This document shows, piece by piece, positions 41,923 to 53,912 of a stretch of DNA of 64,000 nt (its first letter is position 1; each line of letters begins with the position of its first letter). Location: contig NW_006921533.1 of the NCBI RefSeq assembly GCF_000340215.1, positions 2,830,365-2,894,364 of the forward strand, in the 5' to 3' direction. The notes below the pieces were generated by a model, which was not told the DNA's origin, made no database searches, and worked only from the letters and a program-made list of their open reading frames with translations. The stretch comes from Pseudocercospora fijiensis CIRAD86 (lineage: Eukaryota > Ascomycota > Dothideomycetes > Mycosphaerellales > Mycosphaerellaceae). The translations under genes and the position numbers were made by a program.

Positions 41923-42052
41923 TATTATAGGCTTACTATCGTTGCCTTAGGTATCTATCTTTGTACTTAGTCGGCGTGCTTTTACGCTTCCTTCTTCCTT
42001 TATAGACAGTTCGACAATCTAATTACGTATCTGCTACCTCTCGCCTATATTA
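41923..42052 (+). repeat. 3' LTR of element C
   Basis: 130 bases, TATTATAGGC (from TGTTACAGGC) to CTATATTA, followed by GCCGG. It carries more T-type changes than the 5' copy. Confidence 0.92.
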
Positions 42053-42679
42053 GCCGGGGTCGATCTTGCGGATAATAGATTACTTCTCGATCTTTCCGAC
42101 CCTTTAAGCGAGGCGAACCTCTACTACTATACTTATAATAGCCTTTACCTATAGAAACTAGAAGAACTAAGTTTTTTGAAAAGATATAATTAGTTAATAC
42201 TTAAAGGCTACTAAACCTAACTAATTAGGGCTAGTAAAACTACGATAGTAAATAATAGTCCTTATAATAATAAGAACAATCCCTCGGAACGAACAACCCT
42301 CGGAAGCGGACATTTCTAGGTCTTTTAGAGTAGACGTAAAGAACTCGGAACGATATTACTTAGAGCGGAGGTAGGGCTATAATACCTCGTACGTCTACCT
42401 ATTATAGTAGGGAAGACGCGCTCGTATTATAATTAGTCGAAGGCCCTTAAATCTTATAGATATATATTACTCTATAGTTTATTATATATAAGGATAGCGC
42501 AGTCGGAATTAGACATTATATTAGAAGGTAAGGTTTGATATAGTTATATAATTAGGTAGTTAAGTATTTAATTTAGCGCGGGCTAAGCAGCTTATTAGAT
42601 TTGCTAAGTTAGTAGCAATAGAGGTCGAGATTAGAATATAGGTAGGCTACGAGGGCGCGGCCTTTAGAAGGGAAGCGTA

Positions 42680-42875
42680 TATTAGGGCTAAAGAGGCTAT
42701 ACGTAATTAGTATATAACTAGGCCGAGTGAAGCTAGGGTCTTAATGCCTTAGGTAGGGCTTAGCGCTTAGCGTTAGGCTAACTCTCCTACCTTCCTCCCT
42801 CTCCTCCTAGATCCTTATCGAATACTACTCGTACCTACCTCTACCCTATCTACCTACTAATATACCCTTCTTATA
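42680..42875 (+). repeat. 3' LTR of element A
   Basis: 196 bases, TATTAGGGC to CTTCTTATA, followed by GAATT. It pairs with 20731-20926 across the 22-kb nested insertion. Confidence 0.93.
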
Positions 42876-42880
42876 GAATT

Positions 42881-43201
42881 AAAAATAACGCTTCTATATT
42901 ATACCCTCTATTAAGGTTTCGGTTATATTCTAATTCCTAAGGATTAATAAGGTCGACGAGTAGAAGTAGTTAGCTTACTAAGAAGTACTAACTCTAGCTA
43001 GTAACTATTATAGTTAACTATAGGCTATTTTATAGCCTATAGTTATAAAAGGAGTAGATTAAGGCGTATAGAAGCTATATATATTATAGTATAGGAGACT
43101 AGTAAGTAGACTATCGAAGTAGAGAAAGTATTTTATTAGTATATAGAAGTAGTTAAATTACGATATAGTATAGCTATACTACTATATATTATATATAGTA
43201 T
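42881..43201. other. AT-rich spacer with an inverted repeat
   Basis: RIP-like spacer between element A and the solo LTR. A palindromic stretch near 43020-43048 has the arms ACTATAGGCTAT and ATAGCCTATAGT around a short loop. This could be a decayed miniature element or chance in AT-rich DNA. No gene is seen. Confidence 0.5.
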
Positions 43202-43206
43202 CCTTC

Positions 43207-43403
43207 TATTAGGGCTAAAGAGGCTATACGTAATTGGTATATAATTAGGCCGAGTGAAGCTAGGGTCTTAGTGCCTTAGGCAGGGCTTAGCGCTTAGTAA
43301 TAGGCTAACTTGCCCGCCTTCCTCCCTCTCCTCCTAGCTCCTTATCGAATACTACCTATACCTACTACTATCCTATCTACCTGCTAATATAACCCTTCTT
43401 GCA
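43207..43403 (+). repeat. Solo LTR of the A/B chromovirus family
   Basis: 197 bases, TATTAGGGC to CTTCTTGCA, with the target duplication CCTTC at 43202-43206 and 43404-43408. No internal region is attached, so an element was lost by recombination between its two LTRs. Confidence 0.92.
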
Positions 43404-43408
43404 CCTTC

Positions 43409-43740
43409 CTTCTAAATAGCCTTCTCTTACTAGCTTATATATCCTTTGCCTCCTTTTCTCTAAATTTACGCTTCTACTATCTTATTTTATATCCCTACTT
43501 TTATAATAGACTAAATAAGGTGTATATAGTCCTAATAGGTATATAAATAGGGCCGTAGCCGATATAGGAAGCCGGATATAGAAGGCAAATAACGTAACTG
43601 TGCGCGAGGCTAATAGGCTATTATCTAGTCGGATAAGAGCCTCTAAATGCCTTATTATAGACCTAGATACTATGTTATAACCCCTATATAATTAAACTTA
43701 GTACAGCGCTACAACTCGGTTCTTAACAGAGGATATAGTT
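43409..43740. other. Right edge of the RIP block
   Basis: AT-rich, CpA-poor sequence without genes. It ends at T-rich tracts near 43739-43775, after which the composition changes to normal gene-island DNA. Confidence 0.55.
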
Positions 43741-45295
43741 TTTTTTCTTTCTTAAGGTTTCTTTTCTTTTCTTTCCTAGTCCAGTCTACCAGTCCAGGCG
43801 CGCAATAACTAAGGAATCCATCCTTGTCCGGTGGCGCAACGCAACAACAACGCAACCCCAAACCATCGCTGCTGTGCGACTGCAACTACTGCAGCAGGCA
43901 GCAGAAAACAAGCCGGCACATCCCTGCCTGGACTTTCTTCCCGCTTTCCGCCACACACACACACACACACAATCTCACAGTCTCACAGCTCTCTGTCTTT
44001 CTTGACGAATGTCGTCGTCTGCCGTTTTAGCGCAGCCGCACTCGGGTGACCCAGCCAGACGGAGACTTGGAGGTGTGTCCCGTTTCCGGATCACTGTCGA
44101 ACGCGTGCTGCTACGTACGTACTTTGAAACTTGTGGCTAACGAGGAATGACGAGTGGTGGCAAGGTAGGTGAGAGGGACTGGAGCTTATGGCGTGGTTGG
44201 AGGTGAAGTTTTTGCTTGGTCGTCGTGCAGTTATGGTGGTGGAGGACAAGGCAGCGTTGCAACTGAGCTGCTGGTCGTGCTTGTACATGTGGATCGTCGG
44301 TTCCCAGCATGGTTACGATGAGTGTTTTGACAGGTCCAAGTCCAAGGCAAGTGGATGCTCTGCTACTACGGGTGGAGCCTGGAGTGTGGATGGCGGGCTT
44401 GTTGCCGCTGAATGTGGTTGCACGCGGCTACTGCTACAGGCTCCTTTTGAAGCATGGATGGGGGTGAATGAAGGCGTCAAGCCAGCGGACGCGTTTGTGA
44501 GGTACAGCATGGATTCACACGGATGGAGACACCACGTTGTCTAGATGAGCTCTCGTCTGCATGGACGTTTTCGGACGACATGCCTCAAGCTTTTGTACAT
44601 ATATAGATTGGACTTGGAGAGATGAGAAGGAGATGGTGGAGAGGCAGAGGCAGAGGCAGAGGCAGGGGTGTGAGTATCTAGAAGGGTTGTGGCAGGGTAG
44701 CTGCGTTCGGGTTGTCTGCTGCTGCTTGTTGTGTCGTGGTACCAGTCCAGTGTGGACAGCGGAGGACGGTTCGCTTTTTGACAGTCCGACTGTGCGTGAG
44801 ACAGTTGAGCACTGTGGCTCACAAGGCGTTCCGCGACCACTGTTTTCATCACAGGAAGGATATCACTCGCACGTGTACAGTACTCGGTGCATGGGTCGCT
44901 TAAGACTGCTTGGCTGCTTGGCAGCTGATGCACAGAGCCACGACTTTCACGGGCCAGAGTGGAGAGTGGAGCAGGGGGTGGAAAGTCAATATTCTCCGAG
45001 GGCAACGGAGCTGTAGCCAAACCCAAGGGTAAATGCCGCGCTGACCTCTGAGCTGGGTGGGTGTTCCGGGAGTGCCTTGCGCCGTACTGTACTGTATGCA
45101 CATAATGTGGTTCGGGATGGACGAAGCTCATTATTGTTGAAGAGGCTGGCCTACTACGGGACTGCTACTACTGCCGAGTCCTCCGAGTCGTCCACGCAGC
45201 ACTGCTAGCATCTACAGTACACTTCTACAGTACACTTCCGAGAAGCATCAGCATCCGCAGTGAGAGACTGCGTGTGTGTGTGTGTGTGTGTGGGT

Positions 45296-45340
<45 letters not shown>

Positions 45341-46764
45341 GGTGGGTGGTCCCTGGACCCAGCTGCCCGGCGCCTTCTCCAGGCTCGCCAGTCGCGTCTT
45401 GGAGTCTTGGATGTAGCAGGCATGGAACATGCAATATGTGCAGACGGGATGGCTGTCATGCATGGCGGCGCGCAGGAGTCGTTTCATCGCGGGCTTCCAG
45501 CTAATTGCAGACGTGCAGTGGGCCTGGCCTGGCCTGGCAGACGGGGCAGACGCTGCCTTGCCTGCTCGACGTCACCGTTTGTGCCCATTAATTGGGCGTG
45601 TCGGCGCTGCGCTGCTCTGCGCCCGTCCACGTTCAGCCGTGCAGTCGCTCTGGTGCGAACATGTGGCTTTGGAGCGACGCGACGATGCGTGCCGTGCCGT
45701 GCCGTGCGACGCCGTTGGCGCTGGCGAGCTGCGGTGGCGGTAGTTCTAGCGGCGGAGATCACAGCCGCCAGGACAGTACGTACCAGTGGGAGTGAGTTCG
45801 CAGGCGTCGCGCGCGCAGAGTTCGGCGATGGCGGCGACTGGATGCAGCCCTCGCCATCAGATTCAGGCTTCGCGCGATGCAGTCGTGCGTGCTTGCTACC
45901 TGGCCGACTTTCATCGCGCCAAGACAATGCAAGTGCCAAGTGGGGATGAAGAAGGCCAGGCTAAGCGAGCTCAATCGACAACCTTGAAGCGGTCCAACTC
46001 CAAATGCACTACTAGGCTGATCCTTGCGCCGTGCACGTCGCAGCCAATTATGACCTGCCGCCGTGCCTACTCTTTTGCCCTCTCAGGATCATCCTCTCTC
46101 TCTTCGCCGTGCACTCTGCTTCAGCCAGCGTGTCGGAGAGCGCCAGCGCCAGAGAGACAGACGTGTGAGCTCGTGGAGCACAGAGTCAATTGCGCCCGCC
46201 CGCGCCCGCGCCCGCGCCCTCGACGTTCCGACAATACAGATACCGCCTGACTCTCCTCTGGACAGCGAACGCGCGCTTTCATCGCCTCACCTTCGCCGGG
46301 ACCGCTGGAAATCTGGTCGGCTGCACCTCGTTTGACTCACTCCTACCACCACCCGCTGCCCGCCCAGCGCTCCTGCCCTGCCCTGCCACTGCTCCTGCTG
46401 CTGCTGCTGCTGCTCCTGCTCCAACGCAGCAGGTGCGACCGCTCGCTGTTGCCGCGCTCGACGTCCGACGTCGACGGCAATCTCCTGCTGGCGCGCAGGC
46501 CTCTCCCTTCGTGAGTCCCCTTGCTTACTCGCGCTACCGCAGCCCAATCCAGCGCCGACTGTTTGGAACCCGCATTGCCCAATCACCACTACAGCGGACT
46601 CGAATGCTTCGTTTCCATCTTCACTGCACCCACTCCGAACCACTCCTCTCCATCGCCACCTCACCTCACTGTCCGTCGCTCGGGCAGCACGCATTGCTAA
46701 CCTCTGCCAGCCCGCATACCTTATCGCCGTCCGGACGGTGTCGCCACCTCAAACTGTAGACAGG
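43741..46764. promoter_or_regulatory. Long veA upstream region
   Basis: About 3.0 kb from the heterochromatin edge to the veA start. It has (CA)n at 43952-43970, GAGGCA repeats near 44640-44670, a long (GT)n at 45271-45341, GCCCGC repeats at about 46194-46219, and CTG-type repeats near 46390-46420. Many overlapping open frames are low-complexity shadows, and none has a recognisable motif. It probably holds the veA promoter and a long 5' leader. Small upstream open frames are possible but unproven. Confidence 0.5.
45271..45341. repeat. (GT)n microsatellite
   Basis: Two adjacent GT runs separated by GGGTCCT, within the veA upstream region. The length is likely polymorphic. It creates spurious Cys/Val open frames. 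Confidence 0.92.
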
Positions 46765-48690
46765 ATGGATCGTTCCGTCGTCATCCCCGTCGACAATGAG
46801 ACTGAGAGCTCTACCTCGCGCCTCACCATCGATGGTCGCACCATTACTTACAACATGACCGTGCTGCAGCAGCCGGTGCGCGCTCGAGCCTGTAGTCAAG
46901 GTGCCAAATGTAAGCACCCGAGCCAATCCCACAATTACTATGACTGACCTGGTGCGGTAGCATCTGCCGACCGTCGCCCTGTAGATCCACCGCCCATTGT
47001 TGAGCTGAAGATCTACGAAGGCGAAAACAAGGAACAGGACATTACCTTTACCATGCACGCTAACTACTTCCTGTTCGCCAGTCTGGAGCATGCACGCCCC
47101 ATGGCACATGGACGCGTCTCCCAAGAGCGAAACACTCCTCCGGTACTGACGGGCACGCCTGTTGCCGGAATGGTTTACTTGGATCGGCCCAGTCCCGCGG
47201 GTTATTTCATCTTCCCCGATCTCTCGGTCAGGCACGAGGGCAAGTACCGATTGAGCTTCAGCTTGTTCGAAGAGCTCAAAAACCCAAAGGACGAGGACAA
47301 GATGACTGGAGAGGTCCAGCCAAACGCCACTGGAGATGCCCACGTAAGCAACCGCTTGGAAGTGAAGTCGGAGCCATTCCAGGTCTACAGCGCAAAGAAG
47401 TTCCCCGGCCTCACCGAAAGCACAAACCTCAGCCGTGTCGTTGCTGAGCAAGGTTGTCGTGTTCGCATCAGACGCGATGTACGCATGCGCAGACGTGACA
47501 CCAAGGCCAATGGCAAGGAGTGGGATAACTATGAGGATGAGACGGCAAACGCACGCGCGAGGATGTCTTCCACCCCGGAATCTTCTTGCTACACCTCCAT
47601 GCATACTCCTTATGCCTTCATGGATCCTATTGCGCGCCCGCGATCATCAAGCAATGCCAGTCACCAGTCCCTTGGCGGCTCATTATCACGTAGGACATCG
47701 CTCCAGGATATGAACCAAGCATACCAGCAGCCTCACTACAGCTCTGCGCCGCACACTCCTCAGAGCGCAATGTCTACATCCTCGCAGTATGGTCCATCTC
47801 CTACCCAGCCTTATGCGCCGGCTCCCTTCGTGCAGGCTCCAGCCATGCCTCCGCCCCCTCAATTTGCACAACAGTACCCACCGCCGCCTCCTCAAGCGCC
47901 GTCGCCAATGCATCAACAAAACTATTATCAGTACCCGCCGCAGCCAGGATCTCAAGTCCAGCAACCGCAGCCGCACTTCAATGCACCCCCTCCGCCACCA
48001 AGTTATGACTCCATGCACCAGCAACACCGGCAAAGCATTGAATACTCACCTCAGCCACAGCACGACTTTCGTCGCAACTCGATGCAACACAACATAACTA
48101 CACCTCCAAACGGATACGCGCAGCAGTCTCTACAACAACCTGCATATCCTTCCCAAACTGCCTCCAACCAGCAGACATGTCAACAAATCCCTCCCCCACC
48201 ACCTCCGCCTACGCAACCAAGCCATGGCTATTCCTCATCAGTAGAAATGTACCCAACACGGCCCGCTCCACTTGAGCCTGTGCTTCCGAGCAGTCGCAGC
48301 GCTGGTGCAACCACCCCGATCAACTTAAAGCCCACCATGGAATTGCCACCGTTACAGGCAGCAATGACTTCCAGCACTAAGCTCGAAGCTGCTTCTCCCA
48401 TCTCGTCTACCCCCCAGAGCTCGTACTTCCCAAGCCAAGTCCCCATTCCGGACAGCCACAAGCGGAGTTATGGTAACGTCTTCAGCGACCGGCACCAAAG
48501 CCAGCCATTACGGCAAGGCGCTCGACCAAACTTGAGCAACGATTATGGCCACATGGGACCTGGCTCTTCAATAACTGCTGGCGAAGACGATGAGAACGCT
48601 GGCGGAGAACTTGACCCGACCGCTCTCAGCATGGCATACCGTAGAGCCGATGGGAGACAGATTATGCGAGCTCTCCCGGGGAATGCATGA
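46765..48690 (+). CDS. veA: Velvet regulator VeA
   Basis: VeA carries VelB into the nucleus in the dark and joins LaeA to control development and secondary metabolism. The start is ATG 46765. Exon 1 ends at 46909. Intron 46910-46960 (51 bases, GTAAGC..GTAG, branch CTGAC) joins QGAK to [12 protein letters not shown], the hallmark VeA junction. Exon 2 runs 46961-48690, giving 624 residues. The velvet domain covers about 19-228: [17 protein letters not shown], then [20 protein letters not shown], then [18 protein letters not shown]. These favour VeA over VelB, VosA or VelC. The Arg-rich end of the domain could serve as a nuclear signal. The C-terminal half is Pro/Gln-rich and disordered, as in other VeA proteins. 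ACSQGAK replaces the more usual ACGSGAK. The long upstream region borders heterochromatin. Confidence 0.95.
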
Positions 48691-49395
48691 TCGTGTACGC
48701 TTTTGAGTGATGAGACCAGTAAAGAAGGGTCACACCGGACCTTTGTTTCTTGCAGCACATGAAAATTTGCGGGCGGTGACAGGACCTATAAGGGACGAAA
48801 TATGAGAGCATGGCGCTGTCGGCGAATGGTGAAGCGGATTTTACCTGGAACGATCAGGAAGGAGCATTGATACCTCTCTTGTGTTGGGAATTTGGGAATC
48901 ATGTTATGGCGAGGCCACGCCAGGCTTTCTTCGAACGATCTAAGCCTAGTTTGTGTTGCATTTGTTGTATTCTTTTGTCCGACTACGCTTTGATTCGGTA
49001 TACTCTACGACCTTTACGATACCTGTCGCAACTTACAGAAGATACGAACTTCCAGTATCAAATACCTTTTAGATGACGTTCGAGCGGATTATACCAGTTC
49101 TGTTCCGCTCTGAATGAGTCGCGAACTGAAGCTTCAAGCAGGTTCGCGATGCTAGCGTGAGAGAAGGACGCTAATAATTCTGAAGTGAGGAAAAGCGTCA
49201 TAGCCTTTAGAAGAAGAACCGGTTTTGTGCCTACAAGCACTTGAACCATTTACGTCACAGCAGGATCCCATCTGCCATGTGGCTACTCCCTCAAGGCTGG
49301 CATGTATAACTTATAAATAAAAGGGAGCCACACGTGTCTGTTGCAGTACCTGTACTGAAAACAACCCTTGAAGTGGAATTACCATTATCATCATT
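48691..49395. other. Intergenic, veA 3' side and small-gene promoter
   Basis: About 700 bases. A TATAACTTATAAATAAAAG stretch at about 49304-49322 lies roughly 75-90 bases before the next start codon and could be its TATA region. Nothing else is recognisable, and the open frames are short. Confidence 0.45.
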
Positions 49396-49964
49396 ATGTC
49401 CACTGAGAACCCAAATTACAACGTTGGCGGCACAGCCAAAGATGGTGGCTTGTCTACCGCTGACACTGTTGCCGATGGAGATATCGATGGCGGAAACCGA
49501 CCAAGTGATGGTGCATATCAGCCTGATGTTGAAGACAGAGCGGCTCCCAAGGAGACCAGGAGCAAAACGTATGTTCGTTCGTTGTTCTCACATCGCTCGA
49601 CAATGCAATCAATGCTAATTTTACAACTTTTTAGTGCGCAAAATGTAGCAGATGATTCGAAGCAGGAGAAGACGGGGGGTGAAGCACATGTTGGGAATGA
49701 GAATTATGGGGTTGGAGGGTGAGTTTGATCGATGGAAGAAGAAGTAAAAGGTTATGTGAGAGTCGATCGTTTGCTCATACATCCTCTCGATTATTAGGAC
49801 TGCTGAAGATGGCGGCCTTAGTACAGCAGGTGAGTAATAATAATAAGAAGCAATGTTCCAGTGTTCGCATGGAAGGTTCGCTGACGTCTCGTCTCATCTC
49901 ATCAGACACAGTCGCGGACGGAGGTCCCGATGCCCCGGAAGAAGATGAAGATTTCAAGCCTTGA
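49396..49964 (+). CDS. Small acidic protein with a duplicated GGTAxDGGLSTADTVADG module
   Basis: I reconstruct four exons: 49396-49568, 49635-49718, 49798-49829 and 49906-49964. Introns are 66, 79 and 76 bases, all GT..AG (GTATGT, GTGAGT and GTGAGT donors). The joined frame is 348 bases, 115 residues, with stop TGA at 49962. Residues near 11-28 read GGTAKDGGLSTADTVADG. The C-terminus repeats it as GGTAEDGGLSTADTVADG, followed by an acidic tail ending EEDEDFKP. The recovery of the same module across exons 2, 3 and 4 is strong support for the splicing. Each module follows an NYxV sequence. There is no signal peptide, membrane segment or cysteine. I do not recognise the family; it may be a cytosolic, disordered, stress-type protein, but no function is claimed. 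Confidence 0.8.
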
Positions 49965-51198
49965 TGATGATGATGAAGGAAACTTCAAAAAAAAAACCTT
50001 CCGGTCCAGAGTAACTATGTAGTGTTGCATCGGCAAGAGGCGAAATAATCACACAGCAGCATTCATTCATTCATTCGTTCATTCATCGGCAGTTCCATTC
50101 CAGTACGTTGAAAGTCAGTATCACATACAATAGTTCTTGTCTTGACTCGTTACCCGTCACCCGTGCCCCGGTCCGGACTTTCGCAAAATTCAATCCCCCC
50201 CTCCCCTCCCCTCCCCTCCCCCAAACTTCCGATCTCATCTCATCATCACACGAATCAATTCATCTGACGATGATGATGATGATGATTGAGTACCCAGGTT
50301 TCCGGGACCCGGAAATTTTTTTTACAGTTAAGGGTGAACGATACATACGTACATGGGGCCATGCCATGCCGCAGCCCATGTCAAAAACAAAAAAGAAAAG
50401 TCAAATTCCAAGGAAAAACGGAAAATACCCTGGACCCACCCACCCTGGGGATTGGGATTGGGATCATGGGGGACAGAATTTGTCAATATGCTGGTCGACA
50501 ATGACCGGTTTGGGGCTGGCGTCGATCATTTTGCATCGTTCTTTATCTTTCTTGCCCTGGTCTTGTCACTGTCTTTTGCGAGTAAGTAGTGCGAGCCTGC
50601 GAGGCATGGGATGGCGTGAAATGTCTTCATCATCACCGAGCTTGCTTTGATGAGGAGGTACTTTTCCTGCTCCTCCTCCTCCTCCTTTTTCTTCCCGTGC
50701 ACCGGCAGACGAGGTCCGGCAATGGGGAGTTCATTTCTTCTGAATCATGCTTTTGCAAGGCTGTGGAAAGGCTGGTCAATGGCAGCTTTCTCATTAATCG
50801 TGTGACTCCAAAGCACGGACGACCGGCATGGCTGTTCGAGTCAGACATTGGAAAGGGAGAAGCATGTCCGAATACACTTTGCATTGAGAGAGTACCGGAG
50901 TCCCTGCGTCTTCGCTGCCGAGCAGAAAAGAGACCATGCTTCGCCAAGACAATCAACGCCCATGCGAAAAGAACTCCATCGCGTGATGCCGCTTGTAGCA
51001 TGCCAATAGAGAAGTCCAAATGCATCCATTCAATGCCATAAACTCAAATAAACCATTGAAACCGTTCGTGTCCCATCATCCACATCATGAACGTATCCAT
51101 CATTTCATCATAATTCAGTGGCTATGCATGTGCCACACGCTGTACTCATATGTACCGGGAGCCTAGAGTAAGGTAGCCGACGATGTGAATGTTAGAGT
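49965..51198. other. Intergenic region with simple repeats
   Basis: About 1.2 kb between convergent genes. It contains TGA repeats (49962-49975), ATTC repeats (about 50062-50090), a pyrimidine tract of CCCCT units (about 50194-50223) and GAT repeats (about 50269-50287). The 150-codon frame at 50589-51041 begins at a non-ATG codon and crosses a CTC repeat, so it is not called. Confidence 0.5.
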
Positions 51199-53912
51199 TT
51201 AGAACACATCGTCGGGCCACTCAAACTTCTCCTGGCTCACGTTCTTTCTCTTCCCGCCCTTCTTGACCACGGCATCTACCTCCTGTTCGAGGCTGCTATT
51301 GACACCTTTTGGCAGATTGGGCACGCCATCTTGACCAGGTATGATGCTAATTGTCTCCTCAATGACCTCCGCTTTCTTGCTATGTGCTGTGGGCGGCGGA
51401 CTCGCCGATCGACTTGGTCGCGACTGCACCACGGCCTTTGCAGCAAGGACCATCATCTTCTCTTCTGCTCCACGTTCGGCGCGTTTGAGAGGACTGCGTG
51501 GGCGAGAGCGAACAGCATTTCGCTCGTACTTAGCGGGCGTAGCGGTCGCCGTCGGCTCTGAAGGCTCGTCCTTGAGCTGCTGAGTAGTAAACTCTTCCTC
51601 TTCTTCGTAGAGTGGGTCCAGTGACTGGGTCTCTGCATCAATGCTGTTACGAGCGTTGGTATTTGCCAGCTCATCCTCACTCTGCAACGTGTCGTCCATC
51701 TCAACATCTTCGATAATCTGGGAAGCGGAAGCTTTCTCTTTGGCTTTGCCTCCAGTCGCTTTCTTCGTGCTCTTCACTGTAGTAGCAGTTGCTTTCTTGA
51801 CGAGCTTGGTCTGTGGTGATTTCTGCTTTCCAGAAGCGCTGGCTCGCTTGGTTTGGGGGCTGTTCTTCGCCTCGCCTGTGGACTTTCGCTTCTTCTTTGT
51901 GTTCTTCTCGGCCTTCTCGGCCTCCTCCCATTCTGCATCGTCATCGGCCTCGTCGTTTCGTCCAGGCCTGAAAGTACCGCTATCGTCCTTGATGAGATAG
52001 GGCCGCTTCTTAAGTCTGGCTGACCTCTTGCTCGCCTTCACTGATGCATCCAAAGCCTTGAGCTTGGCATCAAGGGCGTCATTTGTAGATTTGTTGGTTG
52101 GCTCAGGACCGTCATTGTCCTGAATGTCGTCCGTCACGTTTGGCGCAAATTCGTCGCTGACGTCCTCTCCCTCTTCCACATTGGTCTGCTCGCCTGAGTG
52201 CTGCTCGCTCTCGATTGCCTGTGAACTGTTTTCTTGGAAGATCTTCTCCGCAAGTGCGGGATAAGTCTTGCTTCGAGGCCGCTTCACAGTCTCATCATCA
52301 TCAATGTCATCAAATGCTGTCTCCAGATCAATTGCGTTGCGAGGTCGTCGATCGTTTGCTGCTTCACTGGCATTCGTGGGGCCGATCGCTTCCGACTTCA
52401 TATCCTGGAATAGCAGCCGCTCACTAGGCAATGTTGGTAGCATACCAGGAACGAATTTCGATCTCTTAATCGTGCCGACCGGTGTGAACCGCTCATACTT
52501 GTTTCCCAACTTTGGCATCGGCGAGGCCTCTGCGAGTGCTGTATCAAGCTCAGCTCGAGCTTTGTTTAGCTTCGTCTCGAGATCGCTAACGCGCTTTGAC
52601 AAGCGATTCTGCTTCTTCATGTCATACTTCGAGTGAGATCTCCTTAGCAATGAGCCTCCTTCATCAAAAGTGGCTTTGGTGGGCGAGACCGAGGACGAAG
52701 ACTCGCGATCTGCGGCACCTCCAAGATTGAGGTCGGATTTCGTGCGCTTAACAGTGCCTGTCAGAGATGACATCGAAGGCTTCCTAAGATGAAGACGGGA
52801 CAGACGACCTCGAATCGTCTTGGGTGGCTCAGGCGCCTCGCTGCCATCACGGCTGGTCTCGTTGGAAGGTCGAAGCTGAGCGCCAGCTGGAAAGTTCCGA
52901 CGATGTTCTCCAGTGCCATTGTCGAGCGCAACTGCCGAATCATAAGGTGTTGCGAGCAAATCACGACTTGCAGCAGCCGAGACTGGCTGTAAACCAAGCT
53001 GTCCCGCGTTCTTCAATTGTGCATATCTAGCTTCAGCTTCGGCCTTCATTCGCGCCTTCTTCTCGGCGTCCAGCATGTTCTGGCGCGTAAGTTCATCCTT
53101 CGTGTCATTCCACAACCTGTTCCACAGCGCAACTGGGCGGAAGCTAGATGCCCATGACTTGCCGAAGCGGAACATCCCAAGATTCCGATTCTCCTTATCC
53201 TTATGGGCATGATCTCTGCCACACGCTGAGGCATGGTAGCTTTCTCGTGCTCAAGGACACGCTCCACCGAGCCACTGGGTGTTGGAAGACCATCGTGGTA
53301 GTCTGCCATCAGCTCCTCGACATATTCCAAGTTGCCGCTATCGGTTGTTGGAAGACGCGTGAACACAGAAGGTGGCTTCTCGGACGGCTTGTCATTGAGA
53401 CTGCCTTCTTGAAACTTGGATTCGCGAAGAGGCGAAGATTGCGGACGGGGCGGTGTCTGAGTGGAGGCGGCATGGCGAAGATTGAGGTTCGACAGGTTGC
53501 GGATACCATTCTTTCTACGAAGGTTGCGCTGCTGTGCAGGAGTCTCGTCTGATGGGTCATAGTCGCCATCGCTACGAACATTGGAGCGAGAACGTTTGGA
53601 TGGAGTGTGACCCTCGTCGTCAGCGTCGGTCACGTCGAGTCGGGCGCTGCTATGGTGCGACTCTCGCTTCCTCTTCGAGCCGCTTGCAGGAGCAGAAGAG
53701 CGGGCGGTCGGCGGACGATCGATATCCATACTGCTGCTGAAGTGGTTCTGGTTCTGGTACTGGTACTCAGGGTCCTTGGGAGGAACCGGTGGGGCTGGAG
53801 ACTCTTCCATCAGTGTAAACAGATGCGAAGGGCGATGGTTCTGCAGAGCGGTCAGCACATCCTGTTGCCGACGCTTTGTACTACCAGCGCCAGCACAAGC
53901 GCAGCTACTCAT
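51199..53912 (-). CDS. Large charged nuclear-type protein, frame shifted once near 53190
   Basis: Two adjacent minus-strand frames clearly belong together. The first, from ATG 53912 (or ATG 53810, MEESPAPPVPPKD), encodes a Ser/Pro/Arg-rich part with SKRKRES and PSKRSRS-type basic clusters. It runs to LEHEKATMPQRVAEIM. The second frame reads in through HKDKENRNLGMFRFGKSWAS and continues 658 residues to FEWPDDVF at 51199. It has a coiled coil (LSKRVSDLETKLNKARAELD), long Lys/Glu/Ser stretches and an acidic middle. The link needs a one-base shift near 53180-53230 or an intron I cannot see; no good donor is present. MFRFGK followed by a hydrophobic helix-like motif is the best-conserved-looking part. 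Nuclear location is inferred from the basic signals. I recall similar fungal proteins named nuclear RNA-binding protein, but this is not verified. It converges with the small gene to its left. Confidence 0.6.

Larger units (their letters stand above)
34061..42052 (+). mobile_element. Chromovirus C, inserted into element A
   Basis: 7992 bp with direct 130-base LTRs at 34061-34190 and 41923-42052, and the target duplication GCCGG at 34056-34060 and 42053-42057. A purine tract GACGAGGGGATG precedes the 3' LTR. The coding order gag, protease, reverse transcriptase, RNase H, integrase, chromodomain is on the plus strand. The family is unrelated in LTR and gag to A and B. The LTR ends in TTA instead of the usual CA. 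RIP stops interrupt all frames. Confidence 0.92.
20731..42875 (+). mobile_element. Chromovirus A, split by two nested retrotransposons
   Basis: Outermost element of a nested set. Its direct 196-base LTRs lie at 20731-20926 and 42680-42875, with the target duplication GAATT at 20726-20730 and 42876-42880. A purine tract GAAGGGAAGCGTA ends at 42679, next to the 3' LTR. Its own sequence is 20731-26894, then 33876-34060, then 42058-42679 plus the 3' LTR. Element B (26895-33870) and element C (34061-42052) fill the gaps, each with its own target duplication. After removal the sequence joins smoothly and matches the intact relative B. The region after pol (from about 26441) is non-coding, over 1 kb, and includes the B and C insertion sites. 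RIP stops break all coding frames. Confidence 0.93.
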